Below the pieces are notes generated by a model, which did not search any database, was not told the DNA's origin, and saw only the letters and a program-made list of their open reading frames with translations. Below are positions 7,084 to 12,548 of a stretch of 12,548 bases of DNA, piece by piece. A program made the position numbers and the translations under genes. The number at the start of each line of letters is the position of its first letter. Position 1 is the first letter of the stretch. The stretch covers positions 1-12,548 of the forward strand of contig JBGVPD010000088.1 in NCBI GenBank assembly GCA_045126815.1, given 5' to 3'. This DNA is from RGIG1995 sp045126815 (GTDB lineage Bacteria; Bacillota; Clostridia; Oscillospirales; CAG-272).

Positions 7084-8271
7084 TTAAACTATATTTCCAA
7101 GCTTTATAACTTTTTTCACGGAAAAGTCTTGTCCGACGATAACTAGATCCCCGTACTTACCAACTTCGATACTGCCAAGTTTATCAAATAAGCCTACATG
7201 TTTTGCCGGAGTTGAAGATAACATTTTCGAGGCTGTTATAACGTCAATTCCATAATCACCGCATACGACCTTCAATGCTCTGTCCATAGTGCAAATACTA
7301 CCGGCATACGATGTCATATCCGGTAACTTCGCCACTCCGTCGTCAACGATAACTTCAGTTCCTTTTTCTAAACTGCCAAGTTTTCCTGTCATCATTGACG
7401 TGCACGATATTCTCGTAGCATCGGTTATACCCATAACCTTGTCAGCACCTTTTATCTTTAACGCAAGTAACATACAGTATCTCGGAATATGTTTGCCGTC
7501 GCATATAAGTTCAACGGTTACATCCTCGTTCATATACGTCGCTTCAACAACACCCGCCGTTACAAGCTGGTCTCTTTTTTTGTATGCAGTTACCGCATTA
7601 TAGAAATGTGTTACGTGAGAAAATCCTGCATCATATCCCGCCTGCGCCTCTTCAGCCGTAGCATCTGTATGCGCGACAGCGCATATTATACCCTTTTTGC
7701 GCATAAGCTTTGCAAACTCACACGCATTTTCGATTTCGGGTGCCGCATCCCAACGGATAACACTTCCGTCTGCTTTTTCGAGTATTTCTTCTATTTCCTC
7801 AAAATCTATATCGCGTATAACACTTCCGTTTTGAGCCCCTTTGCTCTTTTTGTCCGCATTTGAAAAATACGGTCCCTCAAAATGCAATCCGGGAGTCATA
7901 ACTGCATATTCGCTGTTGTTTTTAAATTTGCAATAGGCATCAACAAACGACAAAAGCTCTTTTTTTACAGCTGTCATAGCAGTGGGAACAAGCGTTGTTG
8001 TTCCCCTCTCCAAATGAGCTTTTACCGCCGTTTCAAACGCCTCCGGCGTTCCGTCCATAAAGTCAGCACCGCCGCCACCGTGAACGTGCACGTCAACAAA
8101 CCCCGGAAAAACAAGGTCGCCTTTTACGTCGTACACTTCACAGTTTTCAGCGTTAATGTCTTTTTCGATTTTACATATAACCCCATCTTTGATCAAAATA
8201 TCTGTGGGTTCGGTTATACGTTCACCGAGTATGGCACGTGCATTCTTTACTAAAAGATTATTTTCTCTCAT
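7084..8271 (-). CDS. nagA: N-acetylglucosamine-6-phosphate deacetylase (NagA family)
   Basis: An amidohydrolase that removes the acetyl group from GlcNAc-6-phosphate; GalNAc-6-phosphate is an alternative substrate in related enzymes. Numbered from the chosen start (395 aa): metal ligands HVH (62-64), GLHFEGPYF with ligand E132, AHTDA with H201, THFYNA with H222, ICDGKHIP, and catalytic ITDA with D284. All metal and catalytic positions of a NagA are present; the segment after THFYNA departs somewhat from the common FNAM form. The ATG at 8271 overlaps the upstream TGA as ATGA, implying translational coupling, and there is no clear Shine-Dalgarno. An ATG 11 codons further upstream (8304) lies inside the NagB-like gene and also lacks a Shine-Dalgarno, so it is less likely. 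This is the last gene of the operon, followed directly by a terminator. Confidence 0.9.
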   Translation of the reverse strand: MRENNLLVKNARAILGERITEPTDILIKDGVICKIEKDINAENCEVYDVKGDLVFPGFVDVHVHGGGGADFMDGTPEAFETAVKAHLERGTTTLVPTAMTAVKKELLSFVDAYCKFKNNSEYAVMTPGLHFEGPYFSNADKKSKGAQNGSVIRDIDFEEIEEILEKADGSVIRWDAAPEIENACEFAKLMRKKGIICAVAHTDATAEEAQAGYDAGFSHVTHFYNAVTAYKKRDQLVTAGVVEATYMNEDVTVELICDGKHIPRYCMLLALKIKGADKVMGITDATRISCTSMMTGKLGSLEKGTEVIVDDGVAKLPDMTSYAGSICTMDRALKVVCGDYGIDVITASKMLSSTPAKHVGLFDKLGSIEVGKYGDLVIVGQDFSVKKVIKLGNIV

Positions 8272-9119
8272 TTGTTGTAAACTCTGATTTCGGGAATAGG
8301 ACATTTTGTCGCTTCGGCAATTGTATAAATTGTCGCATCTTTATGATCTCTAAAGAGCGAACAAGGTACTTTTGCAGTCTTCTCCCCGTGCAATATCTTA
8401 CGTAATGCTCCCGCATTCCAGTCACGAGGCATGATCATAATGATCTTCTTTGCCAAGAACATTTCTTTCATACCAACTGTTATGCAGTATTCGGGAATTG
8501 CATTAAGGTCAGCACCGCAGTTCATATATGCGTTTATGGTTCTTGTTTCACGAGTTATTTTAAGAACTCTCGTTGCGCGGTTTGCAAACTCCTCGTTTGT
8601 GCAAACTTCATTGGGTTCGGGCGGCTCGTTGAATGCATAATGTCCGTTTATTCCAACTCCTCCGAATACCATATCAAGTTTACCGTACTTCTTTATAATT
8701 TCCATAACCTTTTCGGGATGTTCAGGATCGGGGAATATTCTGTTTTCGGGAAGAACGTTAAGTTCCGGATCAACAACGTCGTAGAATATTCTGTTCATAC
8801 CGCCTCTGAATGAAAGGGGATCGTTTATGTCAATATAGGTCTTTTCATCTGCAAGATATTCGTCCATATTGATAAATACGCAGTTTTTCAAAGAAATTCT
8901 GTGCTTATTTACAAGATAAGAAAGTCTGAAGTAGGGGCCCAAAGGTCCATAAGGTACGACCATCACTGTAGGTTCGCCTTTTCTGTTATTTTCAGCAATA
9001 ACTTCAAGAACCTCCATAGCGACTTTCCAATAGATATCAACTTCAGCTGTGCTTACGTCAAGTTTTATGCTTGAGCCTTTTCCGAGATCCTCGGGTTTTA
9101 TAAGATTGTAATGTTCCAT
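8268..9119 (-). CDS. Divergent glucosamine-6-phosphate deaminase/isomerase family protein
   Basis: This is a NagB-fold protein of 283 residues. NagB converts glucosamine-6-phosphate to fructose-6-phosphate and ammonia. Seen here: INMDEYL, aligning with NMDEY of NagB (general-base Asp), and GGVGINGHYAFNEP, aligning with GGVGNDGHIAFNEP (His and Glu kept; Asn for Asp, as in Bacillus-type NagB). ITVGMKEMFLAKKIIMI matches TVG...A..V. Odd: the phosphate-binding loop LPTGGTP of NagB is VPYGPLG here, and the NKALAL segment carrying the phosphate-contacting lysine reads WNAGALR with no lysine there. The substrate may therefore differ from GlcN-6-P, and I give no gene symbol. AAAGGGA lies upstream of the ATG. 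It is 27 bp after the GH123 gene and overlaps nagA by 4 bp, so it belongs to that operon. Confidence 0.8.
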   Translation of the reverse strand: MEHYNLIKPEDLGKGSSIKLDVSTAEVDIYWKVAMEVLEVIAENNRKGEPTVMVVPYGPLGPYFRLSYLVNKHRISLKNCVFINMDEYLADEKTYIDINDPLSFRGGMNRIFYDVVDPELNVLPENRIFPDPEHPEKVMEIIKKYGKLDMVFGGVGINGHYAFNEPPEPNEVCTNEEFANRATRVLKITRETRTINAYMNCGADLNAIPEYCITVGMKEMFLAKKIIMIMPRDWNAGALRKILHGEKTAKVPCSLFRDHKDATIYTIAEATKCPIPEIRVYNK

Positions 9120-9146
9120 AATAGTTTCCCTTTCTATTGATTAAAA

Positions 9147-10862
9147 TTATTTATTTTCTACGTAATATTTTATTCTGTCGTTAACGTGCTTTCTAAACGA
9201 CATAAGCTTTTCAGGAGTGTCAGGAGTATTGAAAGTATCAACTTCACCAAGATTTTCAACGATGATTTTTTCACACTCTTCTCTGCCGGACAAGCTTTCG
9301 AGAAGCTGCAACGCCCTCATATCAATAAGCCCCTCGGCAAATATTTTCTGATGTATCGACTGCAAAGGCTTTCTGTCAAAGTTGGGATATACGCTGTACG
9401 TCGTACCTGCATTCGGGAAACCGCAACAGGGTTCGATCATCGGATTATATAAACCTCTGCTCAATCTTCCGTAGTAAAAATTATATCCCCAGTGTAAAAA
9501 TCCTTTCGCTTTGTAAGAATACAGCTGAGTTCCCATCATTCTGTTTCTCTCGCGAGGTAGGTGTATAAGTCGGTTGCTCAACCCGTCGTAACATTCTCCG
9601 CCGGTATAGTAAACCCACAAATTGTCACACTTGCCTACAAAATCCATAACCTTGTGAGTTCTTGCGATCGGGGTTTTTACAAGCCCCGTCTTATAATATT
9701 CGTAATCGGACAATGCATCGCCCACAAGACAATCTTCAAGCAGGTCGGTTATATTCGACAACGATTTTTTGTACGTGTCAATATGCGCTTCAGCAGGTTC
9801 ATCGGAAATATGGAACAAAGTCGTTTCCAATAGACCGAGCTCTTTTAAGAAACTCTTTACTTCGGGAATATACTGTCTCAAGAAATTAACGTATTCCTCT
9901 CCCGAAGCGTCCGTCTCCCAACCGAAAATCTTTTGCGTTTTGCCGTCAACTTCGGCAACGATCTTTGGCGCATGAGCGGCTCCCCATTGGGTAAAGAAAT
10001 GTGAATGTTCAAAATATTTAATGCCTACACTTAAAGCCACGTCAATATATTTCTTCATCAAAGAAAAATCAAAAGAATATTTATTGCATATCTTTTCTAT
10101 CTTAACAAGCTGAGCCGTTCTTCTCTCTTCGCCTATTGCCGTATCAAGAGGCGGTGTGAACGCAGGCATAAGCACCATATTCATACCGTTTTTTACACCG
10201 GGCTTAAGAAAATCAGCCATTACCTTAAAATATTCATCATCAAACAGCTCAAGTCCGTAAAAATCCGCCAAGCAATCGTTGTGGAACCAGTTTGTATAAA
10301 CAAGTGACTGCTCGGGCAAACAAGCATCTATTACGTCAAGTTCAATTTCGTTTTCTCCGACTTTGTTATAGGCTGTATCAAATAATTCAATTTTTATCTT
10401 TTGTAAACCTACGGGCATTGTCTGCTCGTCTTCGTTTACGGTAAACCAAACCTCGCGCCAACTGTCGCCGTATGCAGCTAAGCTAATAGCCTCGCCTTCT
10501 TCAATGTATCTGTAACCCAATCCCTTATATATCGTCTCTTTTTTTATGTTGGGATTGGTCTTTTTCGGGATAAGAATATCGGGATACATACCTATTGGCA
10601 TTTGCGGTTTTATTCTTTCAAAGCAGTGATGCACAGGCACACTTGACACGTGATAAATTTTCACGTCAAGAGAAGTCGTAAGTCTTATGAAAAAATGTAC
10701 CTCTTCGGGTATTTTTTCTTCCGCCGTGCTTTCGTCTAGCCTATATGCCATCTGAAACGAAAACGGTTCGTTTTTGCATATAGAATATTTTTTTAATTCT
10801 TTTTCGGGACAGTCTTGCGGTAATATCAGAGTAAGACTGTCAAATAATTTTGTTTTTATCAT
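9147..10862 (-). CDS. DUF4091 / GH123-type beta-N-acetylhexosaminidase, cytoplasmic
   Basis: The 571-residue product matches the DUF4091 family, which is the catalytic domain of glycoside hydrolase family 123. Characterised members are exo-beta-N-acetylgalactosaminidases that use substrate-assisted catalysis with an adjacent Asp-Glu pair. Here that pair is D354-E355 in LFHISDEPAEAH (349-360). An N-terminal beta-rich region (about 1-180) precedes the barrel (about 185-480), with family-like GFLHWGYNFYYGR at 454-466. There is no signal peptide or transmembrane segment: the start MIKTKLFDSLTLILPQDCPE is too short and polar after its hydrophobic patch, so it likely acts on imported glycans. GGAG lies 5 nt before the ATG. 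It is the first gene of the operon with the NagB-like protein and NagA. GalNAc specificity is inferred from family, not shown. Confidence 0.82.
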   Translation of the reverse strand: MIKTKLFDSLTLILPQDCPEKELKKYSICKNEPFSFQMAYRLDESTAEEKIPEEVHFFIRLTTSLDVKIYHVSSVPVHHCFERIKPQMPIGMYPDILIPKKTNPNIKKETIYKGLGYRYIEEGEAISLAAYGDSWREVWFTVNEDEQTMPVGLQKIKIELFDTAYNKVGENEIELDVIDACLPEQSLVYTNWFHNDCLADFYGLELFDDEYFKVMADFLKPGVKNGMNMVLMPAFTPPLDTAIGEERRTAQLVKIEKICNKYSFDFSLMKKYIDVALSVGIKYFEHSHFFTQWGAAHAPKIVAEVDGKTQKIFGWETDASGEEYVNFLRQYIPEVKSFLKELGLLETTLFHISDEPAEAHIDTYKKSLSNITDLLEDCLVGDALSDYEYYKTGLVKTPIARTHKVMDFVGKCDNLWVYYTGGECYDGLSNRLIHLPRERNRMMGTQLYSYKAKGFLHWGYNFYYGRLSRGLYNPMIEPCCGFPNAGTTYSVYPNFDRKPLQSIHQKIFAEGLIDMRALQLLESLSGREECEKIIVENLGEVDTFNTPDTPEKLMSFRKHVNDRIKYYVENK

Positions 10863-10896
10863 ATTTACTCCACGTAAAAATATTTACTCTAATAGA

Positions 10897-10925
10897 ATTA
10901 TATCTTATATGATCTTTATTTTAAA
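10897..10925 (-). promoter_or_regulatory. Promoter of the GH123-nagB-like-nagA operon
   Basis: On the minus strand a consensus TATAAT (10902-10897) lies 17 bp from a poor -35, TTTAAA (10925-10920). A good -10 with a weak -35 fits activator dependence. The proximal direct repeat of the presumed AraC operator ends 3 bp from this -35. Confidence 0.6.
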
Positions 10926-10928
10926 TCC

Positions 10929-10959
10929 ACAATATCGGTATATACTTGGACAATATCGG
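10929..10959. promoter_or_regulatory. Candidate AraC-family operator: two direct repeats 21 bp apart
   Basis: ACAATATCGG occurs at 10929-10938 and again, identically, at 10950-10959. Start-to-start spacing is 21 bp, two helical turns, the geometry of AraC-type tandem half-sites. It lies between the divergent promoters, immediately upstream of the operon -35 and 9 bp upstream of the regulator's own -35. Confidence 0.6.
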
Positions 10960-10968
10960 CTTTTTGTG

Positions 10969-10997
10969 TTGACTTTTGCGTGTTTTAATTGTACTAT
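10969..10997 (+). promoter_or_regulatory. Promoter of the AraC-family regulator gene
   Basis: TTGACT (10969-10974), 17-bp spacer, TACTAT (10992-10997). Transcription would start near 11004, leaving about 15 nt before the ATG at 11019. The upstream in-frame ATG at 10989 would then be untranscribed, which supports the shorter start. Confidence 0.6.
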
Positions 10998-11018
10998 ATA
11001 GAAAGTAGGAGTGATTAT

Positions 11019-11834
11019 ATGCAAAAGAAAAAGTTTACTACCGAAAGAGAATACAAAGGATATATAAAGGTAAACTCTTGCGGAAAACAATGGCTGAACG
11101 ACCGAGATTACAACACGGTACGAGAAAACGGACGCGTTGATTATTCAATTCATTACATAAAAAGCGGTGTGGGTTATATAGAACACAATAACAAAAGCCA
11201 GACACTTCCCGAAGGCAGTCTTGTTTTGTACTACCCCAACGTACGCCACCATTATTATTTTAAAAAAGAGGACTCAACACAAATGTGTTGGTCCCATTTC
11301 AGCGGAGAAGCTTGTCAAATGCTTTCAAGAACAGCTACAGACGAGCCGATTATAATTAACATATACGACAGAAAACAGTTTGAGTCGGCTTTTGAAAAAA
11401 TGATATACGCATATTATAACAAACACCTTAACGGAGAAGAATTGTGTGACGGATATATGCTTGTTTTGCTTTCACTTATTTCTGAAAGTTCAAAGACCGT
11501 TCCCGAAAGCCATAGCGTTCAGAACAATATCTCCCTAGAAAAAGTGCTGAGTGATATGCACGTATATTTTAATAAGCCCATTGATATAAAAAAATATGCT
11601 CAAATATGCCATTTGAGCGAGGATAGCTTTATACGTATGTTTAAAAAGAGTATGGGGTGTCCACCTTATCGTTATCAGCTTAAAATCAGAATTGAAAGGG
11701 CGGTTGAAATGCTTGAAAATTCGGGGCTTAACGTATCAGAATGCGCCGACATCGTGGGTTTTCAAGATCCGGCTTATTTCTGCCGCGTTTTTAAAAAATA
11801 TACGGGCCACTCTCCTTCGTTTTATAAGAAATAG
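11019..11834 (+). CDS. AraC-family transcriptional regulator
   Basis: A 271-residue DNA-binding regulator, probably the activator of the divergent amino-sugar operon. Numbered from the chosen ATG, the N-terminal half has a cupin-like sugar-sensing region (DYSIHYIKSGVGYIEH at 41-56, then LPEGSLVLYYPNVRHHY at 63-79). The C-terminal 95 residues form the double helix-turn-helix, with the first helix pair around IDIKKYAQICHLSEDSFIRM (188-207) and the family signature GFQDPAYFCRVFKKYTGHSP (247-266). AGGAG (11007-11011) is 7 nt before the ATG at 11019; the ATG at 10989 has no such site and overlaps the promoter. It is cytoplasmic, with no membrane segments. The ligand is unknown; an amino sugar or its phosphate is a guess from context. 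Confidence 0.9.
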   Translation: MQKKKFTTEREYKGYIKVNSCGKQWLNDRDYNTVRENGRVDYSIHYIKSGVGYIEHNNKSQTLPEGSLVLYYPNVRHHYYFKKEDSTQMCWSHFSGEACQMLSRTATDEPIIINIYDRKQFESAFEKMIYAYYNKHLNGEELCDGYMLVLLSLISESSKTVPESHSVQNNISLEKVLSDMHVYFNKPIDIKKYAQICHLSEDSFIRMFKKSMGCPPYRYQLKIRIERAVEMLENSGLNVSECADIVGFQDPAYFCRVFKKYTGHSPSFYKK

Positions 11835-11910
11835 CAAACCTCTCTCCTTTTATCTCACCACGATATTTTTTAAAATATAATTCCGTAATTTTCTTTAATC
11901 ATCCGAATAC

Positions 11911-11964
11911 CAATCCCTCAGTCTCGCAACAGCTCGACAGCTCCCTTTACACAAGGGAGCCTTT
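11911..11964 (+). repeat. Single copy of the CTCCCTT palindromic repeat, possible araC terminator
   Basis: This is the same unit as the right arm of 1746-1891: CAATCCCTCAG, a variable middle, then CTCCCTT-TACAC-AAGGGAG (11941-11959). Here the hairpin is followed by CCTTTTATTTTT, so it could terminate the AraC-family gene 76 bp upstream. An AT-only palindrome at 11863-11878 is a weaker candidate. Confidence 0.65.
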
Positions 11965-12017
11965 TATTTTTCCAACAAGTTTAGTTTAAATGATAAATCC
12001 CTCTCCGTCAGCCTACA

Positions 12018-12059
12018 CGAGAACCCCCAAACCTCATTTCATTCGGTTCGGGGAACCCC
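12018..12059 (+). repeat. 42-bp palindromic unit, second identical copy
   Basis: Identical to 94-135 over all 42 bp. It interrupts the first of the two tandem copies described at 11974-12258 between GCCTAC and GTGCCACC; the second tandem copy lacks it. Confidence 0.8.
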
Positions 12060-12105
12060 TATTACGTGCCACCTTTCTCGCTGCGGCTCGGTCACGCTCG
12101 GGATC

Positions 12106-12126
12106 TGACAGTCCACCGGACTGTCA
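12106..12126. repeat. Short perfect palindrome
   Basis: TGACAGTCC, loop ACC, GGACTGTCA: a 9-bp perfect stem, GC-rich compared with neighbouring genes. It lies inside the interrupted repeat copy. I recall this hairpin type from Clostridia intergenic repeats; its function is unknown to me. Confidence 0.6.
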
Positions 12127-12315
12127 TTCAACACCCTCACGCCGCTTCGCTACCCAGAGTGAGAGGCTTATACCTACCCCAAACAAGTTTAGTTGAAATG
12201 ATATATCCCTCTCCGTCAGCCTACGGCTGCCACCTCTCCCGGAGGTAGAGGCTTTATTATCCTCAACAAGTTTATTTTAATTAATATAGCGAGACGAAGC
12301 CACACAACAAAAAAG

Positions 12316-12524
12316 CAATCCCCCGACAGTGTATTTTCCGTCTTGTGTGAGCATAACCCGACCTAAACGGATAATAAATCTTATGTTTATGTAGGATGCA
12401 GTGAAACAAAGCGTTTAGGGGGGAGAGGTCTAGGAGTGGGGGGAATCGCAACCCCACACTCCTATGGCGACTTCTTTGGTTACTTTCTTGTCGCAGCAAG
12501 AAAGTAACATAAAAAGTAAGTAAG
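12316..12524 (-). repeat. Right copy of the structured intergenic repeat (inverted)
   Basis: Reads on the minus strand as the same element as 1-255: terminal hairpin and spacer (12465-12524, 60/60 identical), variable-stem hairpin (12431-12464), a 22-bp weakly conserved stretch (12409-12430) and the 93-bp block (12316-12408, 82/93). It lacks the 48-bp insert of the left copy. The remaining 24 bp of the window are AT-rich with no visible feature. Confidence 0.85.
12431..12464 (-). repeat. Variable-stem hairpin of the right repeat
   Basis: In element orientation TAGGAGTGTGGGG pairs with CCCCCCACTCCTA (12 of 13 pairs) around loop TTGCGATT. The stem sequence differs from that at 63-92, but the position is the same and the loop differs at one base. 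Confidence 0.8.
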
Positions 12525-12548
12525 TAAAGTTATTTTTATTCCAATATT

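Larger units (their letters stand above)
11974..12258. repeat. Mosaic of two tandem repeat copies with nested insertions
   Basis: Two 43-bp copies starting AACAAGTTTAGTT (11974-12016 and 12182-12224) differ at two positions. The second continues without interruption through CAGCC-TAC-GGCTG and CCTCTCC-CGGA-GGTAGAGG. The first is broken after GCCTAC by the 42-bp unit (12018-12059) and then, after GCCACCT, by a further stretch containing a 9-bp palindrome around 12106-12126, before resuming with GAGAGGCTT (about 12161). A third partial start lies at 12263. Short ORFs here are repeat translations, not genes. Confidence 0.7.

Noticed and set aside
8272..8304. Longer NagA start at 8304
   Set aside because: It would overlap the NagB-like gene by 37 bp without a Shine-Dalgarno; the ATGA overlap at 8268-8271 is a standard coupled start.
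8601..8700. Asn for Asp in the NagB GxNGH motif as a sign of inactivity
   Set aside because: Bacillus-type NagB enzymes also carry Asn there, so this change alone is not informative.
10989..11018. Longer start for the AraC-family regulator
   Set aside because: The ATG at 10989 lies between the -35 and -10 boxes and lacks a Shine-Dalgarno; the ATG at 11019 has AGGAG in place.
11990..12248. Overlapping small ORFs of 60-68 codons with Ser/Pro/Arg-rich translations
   Set aside because: They lie wholly inside interspersed repeats, have no Shine-Dalgarno site, and translate palindromes; such repeats are commonly miscalled as genes.
12281..12499. 72-codon minus-strand ORF
   Set aside because: It spans the right copy of the flanking repeat, including its terminal hairpin; the homologous left copy does not preserve the frame.
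1..12524. Composite transposon or genomic island bounded by the inverted repeats
   Set aside because: No transposase or integrase is present, and the cargo includes thiI, ogg and mnmE, which are chromosomal housekeeping genes. A dispersed repeat is the simpler reading.

Overview
The window reads as a low-GC Bacillota chromosome, most likely an uncultured gut-type Clostridia. The basis is AT-rich coding sequence with purine-rich Shine-Dalgarno sites, a ThiI without a rhodanese domain, a DUF6062 protein, and intergenic repeats of the 'CTCCCTT-TACAC-AAGGGAG' type that I recall from Clostridia. The genus cannot be fixed from the sequence alone. There are nine protein-coding genes. I see no tRNA, rRNA, CRISPR array, transposase or integrase.

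Layout. 1-300: a structured intergenic repeat. 438-1616 (+): thiI (tRNA 4-thiouridine synthesis) with its own promoter and terminator. 1746-1891: a head-to-head palindromic repeat. 1948-2628 (-): a Cys-rich DUF6062 protein, divergent from 2713-3558 (+), an OGG-type 8-oxoguanine DNA glycosylase. A shared bidirectional terminator separates that gene from the convergent mnmE (3593-4966, -), which lies 30 bp downstream of a half-size ABC exporter (4997-6715, -). 6716-7083 is a repeat-rich gap. 7084-10862 (-) is a three-gene amino-sugar operon in the order GH123/DUF4091 glycosidase, divergent NagB-like protein, NagA. An AraC-family regulator (11019-11834, +) is divergently transcribed. 11835-12548 is a gene-free mosaic of nested repeats ending in an inverted copy of the element that opens the window.

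How the genes work together. thiI and mnmE both modify tRNA and ogg repairs oxidised guanine; these are housekeeping genes. The AraC/GH123/NagB/NagA block is an accessory catabolic module. A cytoplasmic glycosidase with the GH123 Asp-Glu pair would release an N-acetylhexosamine (GalNAc in characterised GH123 enzymes). NagA would deacetylate the 6-phosphate, and a NagB relative with altered phosphate-site residues would act next. Two direct repeats 21 bp apart, beside a promoter with a good -10 but a poor -35, look like the AraC regulator's operator. No transporter or sugar kinase is encoded in the window.

The most unusual content is the non-coding DNA. The two window edges carry inverted copies of one element: 60 bp identical at the outer end and 82/93 identical at the inner end. 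Between these lies a hairpin whose stem sequences differ but stay complementary while the 8-nt loop is nearly conserved. A 42-bp unit occurs identically at 94-135 and 12018-12059, each time interrupting another repeat whose uninterrupted version is also present, so occupied and empty sites can be compared within this one window.
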